DNA of 64,000 bases from Spiroplasma_E ixodetis_B (lineage in GTDB: Bacteria; Bacillota_I; Bacilli_A; Mycoplasmatales; VBWQ01), in NCBI RefSeq assembly GCF_040369795.1, contig NZ_AP028955.1, positions 1,302,001-1,366,000 of the forward strand, in the 5' to 3' direction. Of this stretch, positions 11,115-23,569 are shown one piece after another. The number at the start of each line of letters is the position of its first letter. Position 1 is the first letter of the stretch. The position numbers and the translations under genes are program-made. The notes below the pieces were generated by a model. The model did not search any database, was not told the origin of the DNA, and saw only the letters and a program-made list of their open reading frames with translations.

Positions 11115-11381
11115 AAAAATCAACCCTATCTGTTTGCTAATATCCTTCTAATATTATTTTATATTATTTTATTTATAAAATGTAATCTATAAAGTTTTCG
11201 TACTTTGCTTATTAATAATTTTATATATAAAAGACATTTTACATATTTAATTTGAATAATTTTAACATTAAAAATAATAAGAATCAAAGATAAAAATTTC
11301 TTTATTATATTCAATAGTATAAGTAAGTATATTCCTTAACTATAATTATAATTTCTATAAAATGTAATTACAAAAATAAAA

Positions 11382-13550
11382 GTGTTTGGCCATTGCTTTA
11401 GTTTTAAAGCAAGTGGTTTTTTATTTTTGAAAGAAAAGAAAGAGAGGTTTAAAATTATTCTAGAGATAGCGACAACAAATATTTCAATATTTGATATTGA
11501 AAATAAGATTAGAAAATTTAAAGAAAATTTAGAAATTTTTAAAAAAGAATTCACATTTTTCATAAATGAAAGTGTTGAGGAACAACGTAATTATAAACAA
11601 AGATATCAAAATATTTTATCAGAAGAAGAATTAGAAAATAGTAAATATGAAAAGGATTTATCTTATAAAGAAGATGATTTAAAAAACTTAAAAAGTAATA
11701 TTGAAGATTTAACAAAAAGTAGGGCTAATAATCAACTTAGAAATAAAACATTGAATGAAAAAATAGCAAAAGAACAAAAAGAATTAAAAAAAATAAGAAA
11801 AGAAATTAAAGCTTTGCAAAAAGATAAAGAAGAGTTTAAAGAAAAAAGCACAAAGATAGATAAAGATACTTTTCAAGAAACTCAAAAAAATATTGAAGAT
11901 TTCCAAGCTACTATGAGAACAAAAATAAAATATGTTGAAGTAGTATCAGCTTTAATTGAAGTTAATTCAAGTGATGCAAACATACAAAAGCATTGAGATG
12001 CATTATGAATTGATTATAATAATAAAGTTAAAAACGCAAAAGAAAGAGTTCATATTTTAGAAACAGAAATTTCAAATTGAAAAAAAGAAATTTCAGAAAA
12101 TGAAATTAGTATTAAAAGCCAAGAAAAAGAAATAATAGTATTAACGCAAGAACAATTAAAGTTAGAAATTGATATAAAAAAAATTAAAGATAAAATTGAA
12201 AAAAATATAAAAGAAATAAGGGATAAATTAAGTGAAATTAATAATAAAATGAATAGTTGTTTTACTGAAAATAAATTGAATATAACCAAAAAGAGTAATG
12301 ATATTATTAATTTATTTAATGAATTTAAAACTTTTCATGAAAAAATAAAAGAAGATTTTAAGTTTTTCATTACAATAAAAGAACAAGTAGATAAATTTTT
12401 AGGTGAATATTTTTTTATTAAAAACTCTAAAATTGAAAATTCTATATCAATAGTTGCTGATTATGATGCTGCACTTAAAATTATTATCAATAATTTCACT
12501 ACTTTTTTTGGAGAAAATAAATATGGTGAACTTTTAAAAAGTATAAAACAGTTTAATAACTATAAAGAAAGTAATGCTCAACAAGAATTACAACCATCAA
12601 CTTCTAGTGATATCACTATTGATATCAATAATGAAAATAATGGTAAATGCAAATTATTTGATTTTGAAGAATTAAAATTAGAATCAGGATCAATAGTGAA
12701 AATGACTCTTAATTATTATAATTTTTTACAAGAATATAAAGGTCCATATTCTTATCTAATTTTTATTAAAGATGATAGTTTAAATGAAGGGAAGAATCAA
12801 AAAATAGCAAAAAACCTTTATTTTAATCCATTACTATTATTTGAAGATTGTAATGAAGAAGAACAAATAATTTTTAAAAAATTACAAAATAAAATGGCAA
12901 AAAACAGTAAAAAGAATTTTCTTTTTAATGAAAACAAAAAATTTGCTTTATTATGTACTAATGAAAATGATAGTTCACAAAATCTTTTGTTTTTAATTGA
13001 TTTTACAACATTAATTAAAATTCCTAAAAAGTTTATTCCATTAATGTATGATTATCAAAAAAAATATAATTTAAATAAAAAAATATGTAAAAAAATAGTT
13101 AATAATTTTGAACAAAAAAATAAAAAAGATTATAAATTTATGTTTATAAAAGTTAGAGTACAAAATAATAATATTAAAAATTATTTTAAAAATTTAGATT
13201 TATTATATGAAAAAATTTATCAACAAAAAGATCAATTACAAGAGTTAAAACATTTATTTTTTGAATTTAATGAATTTCTTGATTTAAATAAAAAACAGCA
13301 AAATATAAAAATAAGTGATTATGAATCTCAACAAACTAGTGAATTTCTTAAAGAAAATGATTTTGTATATAAAATGGTAAAAGAAATATCTAAAATATTA
13401 GATATAACATTAAATTCAATAAATTCAGATTGTTTGATAGGGAATTCTAATAATGTATTACAAATAGCAGATGTTGAATCAATAAACCAAGAAGTATCAG
13501 TTGGTCTAGTACTTTCTGAACAAAAGATAGCATTTACAAATAATATATAA
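11382..13550 (+). CDS. Large coiled-coil protein of unknown function
   Basis: One 722-aa frame under code 4; in the standard code it would appear as separate pieces. Residues about 40-310 are almost continuous charged heptad-like helix (rich in Lys, Glu, Ile, with few Pro or Gly), a long coiled coil. After a Gln/Ser-rich linker near 400 comes a more globular part, with segments such as GPYSYLIFIKDDSLN, NLLFLIDFTTL and KDYKFMFIKV. I see no signal peptide, membrane span or known catalytic motif. The only possible start is a GTG at 11382 without a clear ribosome binding site, and an in-frame TAA lies just upstream, so the true N-terminus may have been lost. A terminator-like hairpin follows at 13584. 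Both flanks are IS-bordered blocks. Confidence 0.7.
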
Positions 13551-13583
13551 TCAAAAGTTGTAAACTTATAAATAATGCATATT

Positions 13584-13608
13584 TTCCAGATAATTAAATT
13601 ATCTGGAA
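13584..13608 (+). terminator. Hairpin after the coiled-coil gene
   Basis: A perfect 12-bp inverted repeat (TTCCAGATAATT and its complement) around a single A lies 34 bp after the stop codon. The following bases are TTTAAAATT, a short T-tract, so termination efficiency is uncertain. Confidence 0.6.
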
Positions 13609-13639
13609 TTTAAAATTAATAAGGAAAGAAATTTAATAA

Positions 13640-14036
13640 GGAAATTATCCCCACATGTACTAGTGTCGAGGAAAAAATGAATTGAAATGAATTCAATAGC
13701 ATATTTCAAAATGAAAACGATTGTTTGAAATATATAGCGAAGTTAAAAGTAATGAAATGTATCAGGTGTGCTTCTTCTAGTTTGAATGTTTCTGATTTGA
13801 GAAGAATAAGATGTTTGAAATGTCATCAAATATTTAGTATTCTTCATGACACCATTTTTCACAAGTCACAAACACCTTTGACATCTTGGTTTTATCTCAT
13901 CTTTAGATGAATAAACACAAAGCATGGTATACCATCAACAGATGTTGCAAGGGAATTGGGTGTGACATATAAAAAAGCTTGAAGAATGGGTCATGAAATC
14001 AGAACTAGAATTTGGAATCAAGATGCAGGGTTCATT
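13640..14036 (+). mobile_element. IS1595-like element, 5' part
   Basis: It starts with the terminal repeat GGAAATTATCCCCACATGTA. This copy keeps the undamaged transposase start (MNWNEFNSIF), so it shows the true N-terminus before KYIAKLKVMKCIRC. It is cut at 14036 by an IS5 end placed after ATT. Confidence 0.85.
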
Positions 14037-14130
14037 AGACATATTCCGTAAATAAATTTAATCAATTGTCAATAATAATATTTATAAATTTTTTAGTGTT
14101 AATAATTATAGAAGTTAATATTTTTTTTAA
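14037..14130. mobile_element. IS5-like end fragment
   Basis: 94 bp of the IS5 terminal region begin with AGACATATTCCGTAAATAAA and stop where the IS256 tip GGTAATGTTT begins. It was inserted in IS1595 after ATT and was then cut by IS256. Confidence 0.8.
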
Positions 14131-14583
14131 GGTAATGTTTAGTAATCTGTGTAACTTACAAAAATAACTATGTTTAATTAATTCTAGTAAATAAAATTAA
14201 ATAAATAGAAAGAGTGAGTTACTTATGTCTAAAAAACAAAATATTAATAATAATGATCCAATATCAAAAGCAGTAGATTTATTATTAGAAAATAATGAAG
14301 ATTTAACAACAGTTTTTAAAGAGGGAGGTTTATATAAAGAATTAACAAAAAGATTAGTTGAAAAAATGTTGAATTCTGAAATGCAAAATTATTTAGGATA
14401 TGAAAAAAATCAACATAGTAATAGTGATAATGCTCGTAATGGTATAAATTCAAAAAAATTAATAACTCAACAAGGTAAAATTGAGATTAATGTACCACGA
14501 GATCGTAATAGTAATTTTGAGCCAGTAATAGTTGCAAAAAGACAAAGAAGATTTTATGGTTTTGATCAACAAGTTCTTTCATT

Positions 14584-16887
14584 AGACATATTCCGTAAAT
14601 AAATTTAATCAATTGTCAATAATAATATTTATAAATTTTTTAGTGTTAATAATTATAGAAGTTAATATTTTTAAAAAAATACTTTAAAAATAAATTTATA
14701 TTTCAAACACAAAAATTGTTAATATTGTTTTTATATTAACTTGATAAAAATTTAAATTTTTAAAAAAATATTAAAAATATTTTTTTATTTTAATGGTTTT
14801 GTTTTATTAAAAATTTCACAAAGTAAGTTAAATCTTAAGTACATAAGTCTAAATATACTTTTTCTACATTTATTTATTAAAATTTTGAATCTTTTTAATC
14901 AAGCAAAAACATGTTCAACTTTAATTCTAATTTTTGAAATAATTTTATTGTAGATTTTTTCTTGTTTAGTTAATTTTTTATTTTTAGTTTTTTTAATTGG
15001 TAATATAGTATTTTTATAAATATTTTGTATTCCTTGATATCCCAAATCACCAATAATTATTGTTTTTTCTGAAAATTCAAGATTTTAATTTTTTAATATT
15101 TGAAAATCATGTACTTTTCCATTATCAGCAAAAATAGCAACAATTTTTTTATTAAAAAAGTCATATATAATTTGAAATTTTATAGAAAACATTCAACTTT
15201 TACCAGAAAAATATTCTAACTGTAGTTTTTTTAGTTGGTCTTTCAATTTTAATTTCAGTTGAATCAATTAAATAAAATTGAAATTCATTTAAATCTTCTT
15301 GTTTTTTCTCAATTTTTGATTTATATTTTGTTTTTAAAAACTGATAATCTTTGTCATCACTAAGTTTATTTTCTACTCAAGTAATATTTCGAAAACAACT
15401 TGATGCACTCATTTTATATTTAATACTCATTTGGAAAAAAGTATAATATTATTTTCAGTAGACATATTCCGTAAATAAATTTAATCAATTGTCAATAATA
15501 ATATTTATAAATTTTTTAGTGTTAATAATTATAGAAGTTAATATTTTTAAAAAAATACTTTAAAAATAAATTTATATTTCAAACACAAAAATTGTTAATA
15601 TTATTTTTATATTAACTTGATAAAAATTTAAATTTTTAAAAAAATATTAAAAATATTTTTTTATTTTAATGGTTTTGTTTTATTAAAAATTTTACAAAGT
15701 AAGTTAAATCTTAAGTACATAAGTCTAAATATACTTTTTCTACATTTATTTATTAAAATTTTGAATCTTTTTAATCAAGCAAAAACATGTTCAACTTTAA
15801 TTCTAATTTTTGAAATAATTTTATTGTAGATTTTTTCTTGTTTAGTTAATTTTTTATTTTTAGTTTTTTTAATTGGTAATATAGTATTTTTATAAATATT
15901 TTGTATTCCTTGATATCCCAAATCACCAATAATTATTGTTTTTTCTGAAAATTCAAGATTTGAATTTTTTAATATTTGAAAATCATGTACTTTTCCATTA
16001 TCAGCAAAAATATCAACAATTTTTTTATTAAAAAAGTCATATATAATTTGAAATTTTATAGAAAAATTCAACTTTTACCAGAAAAATATTCTAACTGTAG
16101 TTTTTTGTAGTTGGTCTTTCAATTTCAATTTCAGTTGAATCAATTAAATAAAATTGAAATTCATTTAAATCTTCTTGTTTTTTCTCAATTTTTGATTTAT
16201 ATTTTGTTTTTAAAAACTGATAATCTTTGTCATCACTAAGTTTATTTTCTACTCAAGTAATATTTCGAAAACAACTTGATGCACTCATTTTATATTTAAT
16301 ACTCATTTGGAAAAAAGTATAATATTCTTTTCAGTATACTAAAGTCATCATCAATCTTTCTTCAACTGAAAGTTTATATTTTCTACCTTTAGTTTTTTTT
16401 AAATTTTCTATTTCAATTAATTTTGTTAACATTTCATCAAAATGAAAACGTTTTATACCAAAATATCTATAAAATTGTTCATTTTTTAATTTTTTTAAAT
16501 TTTCAAAATTCATTTTTATCAACACCTTATTAATTTATTAATAAAGAAATTATAAAATAAATTTTAAATTATTAATTGACTTTTAAAAAATTTATTTACG
16601 GAATATGTCTAGTATACTAAAGTCATCATCAATCTTTCTTCAACTGAAAGTTTATATTTTCTACCTTTAGTTTTTTTAAATTTTCTATTTCAATTAATTT
16701 TGTTAACATTTCATCAAAATGAAAACGTTTTATACCAAAATATCTATAAAATTGTTCATTTTTTAATTTTTTTAAATTTTCAAACTTCATTTTTATCAAC
16801 ACCTTATTAATTTATTAATAAAGAAATTATAAAATAAATTTTAAATTATTAATTTACTTTTAAAAAAATTATTTATGGAATATTTCT
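14584..16887 (-). mobile_element. IS5-like element, split by a second IS5
   Basis: Left end AGACATATTCC at 14584 after ATT; right end at 16887 is mutated (ATTTATGGAATATTTCT). Removing the inner copy (15460-16610) plus its duplication restores a standard element of about 1150 bp. Its transposase has in-frame damage (for example TAA in place of the Glu codon of NSNLEFS). Confidence 0.85.
15460..16610 (-). mobile_element. IS5-like element inserted inside another IS5
   Basis: Exactly 1151 bp with intact matching ends, flanked by AGT at 15457-15459 and 16611-16613. The target was the partner copy's sequence TTCAGTATACT. The transposase would run from 16513 leftward (MNFENLKKLKN) and needs a frameshift at the oligo-A stretch. 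Here that stretch has a T-to-G change and extra bases, so the copy is probably inactive. Confidence 0.9.
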
Positions 16888-16900
16888 AATGAATCTACTA

Positions 16901-17911
16901 TAGCTAACTAAAGTAATGTTTACTCATATCTTGAAAAACAAAATCAATCGCTTTTTTAATATTTGGCCAATAATTTGGTAATATTTTTCTTATATTATGT
17001 TTTATAGCAAATCAAAAATGTTCAATTGGGTTTAAATTAGGAGAATATGGCGGAAGAAATAATAGTTTGCATCCAGCATTTTCAATTAATTGTTGTGTTA
17101 ATTTAGATTTATGAAACGTTGCATTATCTAAAACTATAATTTGTCCACGCTTGAATACTGGAATTAGTATATTTTTTACATATGATTCAAAAATTTTACT
17201 GTTGCAATGTCCTTCAAATGCTCATAGGGCTTTTAATTTACCTTTATTTAGTGAACCGATTATACTCATTCTTTTTATTTTATATGCGGGTTTATTATCA
17301 AATAATCTTTTACCTTTTTCAGATCAACCATATTTATAAAATTCATTATCATCAATTCCAGATTCATCAATATATACTAAATCTTCATTCATTATTTTAG
17401 CTATTTATTTTAAAAAATATTCTTGTTTATTTTTATCTCTTTGTTCATATAGAAAAGTTTTTTTATATGTATAATTTAGTTTTTTGAAATAGTTATAAAC
17501 TGTTTCTTTAGTCATATCATCAAATTTTTCAATCACTTTTTGAACTGTAACATCTTTATTTTGCGCTAAATAATTTTTTAATTCATCTAAATCTTTTATT
17601 TTGTGGCTATGTCCTTTTTTATAATTCAAAATTGGCTTTATATGCCCAGTTTCTTTTTTTCTTTTTCTTCATAAGAATAAAGTCTTTCTAGTAATATTGA
17701 ACACTTTACAAATTTCTTTAATTTTCATGTTTTTACTTTCATAGGCTTCTATTACTTTTCTTCGTAAGTCTTCACTGTATGGTTTTGGCATAATTTAATC
17801 TTCCTAATCTATTTTAAATATTGCTGAATTGTACTTTTAAATTCAAAAACTGTTTAAATTACATATTATTATTTTACATTATTTATGAGTAAACATTACT
17901 TTAGTTAGCTA
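16901..17911 (-). mobile_element. IS630-like element, full length
   Basis: 1011 bp between TA dinucleotides, with both terminal repeats. The transposase start is the ATG at about 17792. A TAA replaces the Glu codon after DFLK, just before IAKIMNE, so the DDE domain is not translated. It is inserted in the IS256 element. Confidence 0.88.
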
Positions 17912-18459
17912 TATATGCAAAAGGCATGACTTTATCAGATATTAGAATGCAGTTACAAGAGTTATATCATGGTGCTGATATTAGTGAAAGTGTTATTAGT
18001 CAAATTACTGATGATGTTATTGATGCGTTAAAGCATGACAAAATCGGCCATTAGAAAGTGTTTATCCGATTGTTTATTTTGATTGTATAATAGTTAAAGT
18101 ACGACAATATAAACGCATTATTAACAAATCAGTTTATATAGCACTAGGAGTTGATTTAGAAGGTAAAAAAGATGTTTTAGGTTTATGAATTAGCGAAAAT
18201 GAAGGTTCTAAGTTTTGATTATCTAATTTCACAGAAATGAAAAATCGAGGCTTAAATGATGTTCTTATTGCTTGTAGTGACAATTTAACAGGAATGTCAG
18301 AAGCAATACAATCAGTTTATCCTAAAACCGAACATCAATTATGCATAGTTCATCAAATTAGAAATAGTTTAAAATATGTTTCATACAAACATAGAAAATC
18401 ACTAGTTACATATTTAAAACCAATTTATAGTGCATGTAGTGAAGAACAAGCAATGCAAG

Positions 18460-20839
18460 TGGATGGGTTACACTTTATTGGACACTAATTACGTAGACAA
18501 GTGAACAAATTAGTTAAAAGAAAGGAATTATAATTATGGACAATATTAACTCATATTCAGATGAATTTAAAAAACAAATAGTAGCTTTATATCAAAGCGG
18601 CAAGTCAGTGTCTTGTCTTGCTAAAGAGTACAATAGACATATTCCGTAAATAAATTTTTTAAAAGTCAATTAATAATTTAAAATTTATTTTATAATTTCT
18701 TTATTAATAAATTAATAAGGTGTTGATAAAAATGAATTTTGAAAATTTAAAAAAATTAAAAAATGAACAATTTTATAGATATTTTGGTATAAAACGTTTT
18801 CATTTTGATGAAATGTTAACAAAATTAATTGAAATAGAAAATTTAAAAAAAACTAAAGGTATAAAATATAAACTTTCAGTTGAAGAAAGATTGATGATGA
18901 CTTTAGTATACTGAAAAGAATATTATACTTTTTTCCAAATGAGTATTAAATATAAAATGAGTGCATCAAGTTGTTTTCGAAATATTACTTGAGTAGAAAA
19001 TAAACTTAGTGATGACAAAGATTATCAGTTTTTAAAAACAAAATATAAATCAAAAATTGAGAAAAAACAAGAAGATTTAAATGAATTTCAATTTTATTTA
19101 ATTGATTCAACTGAAATTGAAATTGAAAGACCAACTAAAAAAAACTACAGTTAGAATATTTTTCTGGTAAAAGTTGAATGTTTTCTATAAAATTTCAAAT
19201 TATATATGACTTTTTTAATAAAAAAATGTTGATATTTTTGCTGATAATGGAAAAGTACATGATTTTCAAATATTAAAAAATTCAAATCTTGAATTTTCAG
19301 AAAAAACAATAATTATTGGTGATTTGGGATATCAAGGAATACAAAATATTTATAAAAATACTATATTACCAATTAAAAAAACTAAAAATAAAAAATTAAC
19401 TAAACAAGAAAAAATCTACAATAAAATTATTTCAAAAATTAGAATTAAAGTTGAACATGTTTTTGCTCGATTAAAAAGATTCAAAATTTTAATAAATAAA
19501 TGTAGAAAAAGTATATTTAGACTTATGTACTTAAGATTTAACTTACTTTGTGAAATTTTTAATAAAACAAAACCATTAAAATAAAAAAATATTTTTAATA
19601 TTTTTTTAAAAATTTAAATTTTTATTAAGTTAATATAAAAATAATATTAACAATTTTTGTGTTTGAAATATAAATTTATTTTTAAAGTATTTTTTTAAAA
19701 AAATTAACTTCTATAATTATTAACACTAAAAAATTTATAAATATTATTATTGAACATTGATTAAATTTATTTACGGAATATGTCTAATATTACAATTTCA
19801 GCTACTTATAATTGGATTAAGCAATTTACTAATTCAGGCATTTTTAAAACCAAAGATAACTGTTCTGTTGAAGAAAATGAATTAATTAAATTAAGAAAAT
19901 GATTAAAACAATTAAGAATGGAAAATGATATTTTAAAGCAAGCAGCACTAATAATATGCATAAAATAGAAATTATTACTAAAAATAAAGTTAAATATAAA
20001 ATTCGTACAATGTGTCGTTGAGGCTTTTTAAAAATCTATAAATCGACATATTATTTTAATTTCAAGAAAAAAGAAGATAAAATTCAAAATAATATGTATG
20101 ATGAAGCTGTTATTAGTTGTTTTAAAGAAAATAAAGAAGCTTATGGAACAAGAAGATTAAAAGTTGTTCTAAAAGAAAAGAAAATTAATTTATCAAGACG
20201 AAAAATTAAAAAAATTATGAATAAACATAATTTAATATCAAAATACACTAAATTATCATACAAAAATTATCATAATAAAGTCAATGATAGTCAAATTACT
20301 AATCTTGTTAATAGAGACTTTAATAATAGACTTAAAAATGAAGTTATTGTTAGTGATTTAACTTATGTTCAAGTTAATGGTAAATAAAACTATATTCGCT
20401 TATTAATCGACCTGTACAATCGCGAAATTATTGGACATAGTTTAGGCACTAAAAAAGATGCATCATTAGTATATCAAGCATTTATGTGCTCAAATCGTTG
20501 TTTAAAAAATATTCAAATATTTCATAGCGATCGCGGTAATGAATTTAATAATAAAACTATTGATAAACTTTTATTAGTCTTCAATATTACCCGCTCTTTA
20601 AGCAAAAAAGGTTGTCCTTATGATAACGCTGTTGCTGAAGCAGCTTTCAAAACTTTCAAAACAGAGTTTATTAATGATAAAAATTTTACATCATTAATCC
20701 AATTAAAATTAGAATTATTTGATTATATCAATTGATACAACAACATAAGAATCCACAGCACTCTAAACTACTTAACCCCCATAAAACACCAAGCACAAAT
20801 GTCTACCAAAAAACAGTCCTAAAAAAGGTTGCCATTCCA
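18460..20839 (+). mobile_element. IS3/IS150-like element, interrupted by IS5
   Basis: The ends are TGGATGGGTTACAC at 18460 and GGTTGCCATTCCA at 20839. OrfA starts near 18537 and is split by an IS5 at 18635-19785 with AAT duplicated on both sides. OrfB (from about 20010) has TAA after VQVNGK, so it is also broken. The left flank is IS256 and the right flank is IS630, which marks a recombinant junction. Confidence 0.88.
18635..19785 (+). mobile_element. IS5-like element, full length
   Basis: 1151 bp, flanked by AAT (18632-18634 and 19786-19788). Orf1 begins at ATG 18732 after AGGTGTTGATAAAA. Orf2 carries the second half of the DDE transposase (GDLGYQGIQNIYKN, VEHVFARLKRFK). Orf2 lacks one base near 19226 (FNKK region), so this copy is frameshifted. 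Confidence 0.9.
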
Positions 20840-21623
20840 AATTTATTCTTATGAAGAAAAAGAAAAAAAGAAACTGGACATATAAAACCAATTTTGAATT
20901 ATCAAAAAGGACATAGCCACAAAATAAAGGATTTAGATGAATTAAAAAATTATTTAGCGCAAAATAAAGATGTTACAGTTCAAAAAGTAATTGAAAAATT
21001 TGATGATATGACTAAAGAAACAGTTTATAACTATTTCAAAAAACTAAATTATACATATAAAAAAAACTTTTCTATATGAACAAAGAGATAAAAATAAACA
21101 AGAATATTTTTTAAAAGAAATAGCTAAAATAATAAATGAAGATTTAGTATATATTGATGAATCTGGAATTGATGATAATGAATTTTATAAATATGGTTGA
21201 TCTGAAAAAGGTAAAAGATTATTTGATAATAAACCCGCATATAAAATAAAAAGAATGAGTATAATTAGTTCGCTAAATAAAGGTAAATTAAAAACCCTAT
21301 GAGCATTTGAAGGACATTGCAACAGTAAAATTTTTGAATCATATGTAAAAAATATACTAATTGCAGTATTAAAGCGTGGACAAATTATAGTTTTAGATAA
21401 TGCAACGTTTCATAAATCTAAATTAACACAACAATTAATTGAAAATGCTGGATGCAAACTATTATTTATTCCACCATATTCTCCTAATTTAAATCCAATT
21501 GAACATTTTTGATTTGCTATAAAACATAATATAAGAAAAATATTACCAAATTATTGACCAAATATTAAAAAAGCGATTGATTTTGTTTTTCAAGATATGA
21601 GTAAACATTACTTTAGTTAGCTA
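20840..21623 (+). mobile_element. IS630-like element lacking its 5' end
   Basis: It joins the IS3 end directly at the codons for LFLWRKRKK and ends with the IS630 repeat at 21623, followed by TA. An extra A in the KKTFLYE region shifts the frame. Confidence 0.85.
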
Positions 21624-22568
21624 TATTATAACCCAAAAACACAAAAAAAGCAATTTGTTTCATTGCTAGATAACTATCTTGGTGTTAAAAAGTATAGTAA
21701 ATTAGAACCAGATGTTATTAAACAAATTTTAAAATATTTTGCTACTGATAAAAAATATCGTGATGTTTGTGATACTTGTATTGAAGATTTAATAGGTACT
21801 AGTACAGTTTTTAGAACATATCAAAAATTTTAATTACCAAAAGCAAATATCCCTAAAATATTATTGCAACCAAATCAAACTTTATATATAAAGTTTGATG
21901 ATGATCATAGAAAATTTAAGTTTAATGAAAAACACAATAATAAAAATTGTAAAAAATGTTCTATGAGATTAATAATATTTTGTACTGGTAAAAAGAAAAA
22001 TGGAAAATTAATTAATAAAAGAGCTACATGTCAAATAAGAGTATCAAAAACAGAAATTGGTGCTGAAAAAACTGCAAAATTAATTGAAAAATATGGTAAT
22101 TTATTTTTTGAAAATTTTGAACAAGCAAATTTAGTAGTTTGTGGAGATAGTGCAAAATGAATTAAAAAAACTGCTACAATTTTAAATGCTAAATTTATTT
22201 TAGATAAATTCCATGCTTTTCATGTTTTATTTCTTGGTATAATGGCAGGAAGAAGAAAAAATCAAATTGCTAAATTACACTATCAAAATGCAATGAATTT
22301 ATTTGAAAAAGGTCAATATTATGAATTAATTGATTCTTTACAGTCATTAACTTTGCAATATAAAAAATTAAAAGTTGGTTATTTTATTAATGCAAAAGAT
22401 GGTTTATTAAACCAAGCATTAGTCGAAAATATTGGTTGCTTTACTGAAACTCATATTAAACAAATTTTAAAGAATATGATTGGTGATAGAACTTATAACA
22501 TTGATATGTATACAAAAATGGTTAATTTTAAATGCTATCAAATAAATACTACCATCCAATTATTATAA
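21624..22568 (+). pseudogene. ISLre2/UPF0236 (Mbov_0401-type) transposase-like protein, 5' truncated
   Basis: The open frame encodes about 310 residues starting inside a gene whose 5' end was removed by an IS630. A TAA follows YQKF. Family marks are an acidic start of the catalytic domain (IKFDDDHRKF), CGDSAKWIKK and ILDKFHAFH, which match the D/GDG..W and DRFH motifs of ISLre2-type transposases. Such proteins are found on mycoplasma integrative conjugative elements and alone in spiroplasmas. A related but divergent remnant lies at 42369-43478. Confidence 0.75.
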
Positions 22569-23164
22569 ATTAACTACTTGAATTTAAAAATAACTAAAAA
22601 TAAATTAAAAATTATTAACGTAAACTTTAATAAGAATTTTTGAATTATAAAATTAAGTATTATTGTTGACTAATATTTAGTAAGTGTTAAGATTAACATA
22701 CAATTTCATATTGAAGTCAAAATTATTATCGTCTAACTTAATAATTTTAAGAAAAATTTAAATATTATTGACAACATCGGTATGCTACCAATTAATTTAA
22801 TAAATAAAAATTTTTTAATATCAATATTTAACTATCGAGTGCAAGGAATTGTTACCAATTCAAATAAGTTAAATAGTATTTAAAAAATAATCTAAAACAT
22901 ATTTACTTATAAATATATAGTAACATAATTCATCAAAATATCAATAAATATACAAACAAAAAGTAAGCATTATCATTCCTTACACGGATAACAATAATAA
23001 TTACTACAATTAAATTATAACAAAAACACAAAAAAATACAAATATTACAAAAAATATTAAAAATATAATTAATGTAAAATTATTTTTTGATAAAAATACT
23101 TTTTCAATTTTACTTTTATCAAAAAAACTTTATAAAGAAAATCTAAAACATCTTTTTTATTAAA
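22569..23164. other. Non-coding AT-rich stretch
   Basis: About 600 bp with no frame longer than a few dozen codons and no RNA gene that I recognise. It may be the 3' flank of the ISLre2-like element. It ends at an IS1595 tip. Confidence 0.5.
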
Positions 23165-23249
23165 GGATTTTATCCCTTTATGTACTATTTTTAAATTTTA
23201 TCACATAAATGGAGATAAAAGCCTATCTAGGAAATTATCCCCACATGTA
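23165..23249 (-). mobile_element. IS1595-like palindromic right end
   Basis: It begins GGATTTTATCCC (one C-to-A change from the usual tip), runs through the palindrome ending in GATAAAAGCC, then TATCTAGGAAATTATCCCC. An IS630 at TA 23248-23249 cuts it. The rest of the element is missing. Confidence 0.75.
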
Positions 23250-23569
23250 TAACTAACTAAATTAATGTTTACTCATATATTGAAAAACAAAATCAATCGC
23301 TTTTTTAATATTTGGTCAATAATTTGGTAATATTTTTCTTATATTATGTTTTATAGCAAATCAAAAATGTTCAATTGGATTTAAATTAGGAGAATATGGT
23401 GGAAGAAATAATAGTTTGCATCCAGCATTTTCAATTAATTGTTGTGTTAATTTAGATTTATGAAACGCTGCATTATCTAAAACTATAATTTGTCCATGCT
23501 TTAATACTGGAATTAGTATATTTTTTACATATGATTCAAAAATTTTACTGTTGCAATGTCCTTCAAATG
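23250..23569 (-). mobile_element. IS630-like element, 3' end fragment
   Basis: It has the transposase C-terminal codons and terminal repeat (TAACTAACTAAATTAATG). It stops at CCTTCAAATG, where an IS256 tip is joined. Confidence 0.82.

Larger units (their letters stand above)
14131..18459 (+). mobile_element. IS256-like element, interrupted by nested IS5 and IS630
   Basis: The 5' segment (14131-14583) carries the tip GGTAATGTTT and the transposase start at 14225 (MSKKQNINNNDP). The 3' segment (17912-18459) continues at the same codon (YAKGMTLSDIR region) and includes the Mutator-type core (IACSDNLTGM, HQLCIVHQIRN). Between them lie an IS5 (with a second IS5 inside it) and an IS630. The element is lost after codon QAMQ, where an IS3 begins. 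Confidence 0.85.

Noticed and set aside
12050..12289. Minus-strand hydrophobic frame inside the coiled-coil gene
   Set aside because: It is the complement of Lys/Glu-rich codons, which reads as Phe/Leu/Ser; no ribosome binding site.
17182..17400. Repeated membrane-like 72-aa frame (also at 28188, 45457, 58985, 63531)
   Set aside because: It is antisense to the IS630 transposase in each case.
22569..23164. Possible origin or DnaA-box cluster in the AT-rich stretch
   Set aside because: I found no TTATCCACA-type boxes in groups; TTATCCCC motifs nearby belong to IS1595 tips.
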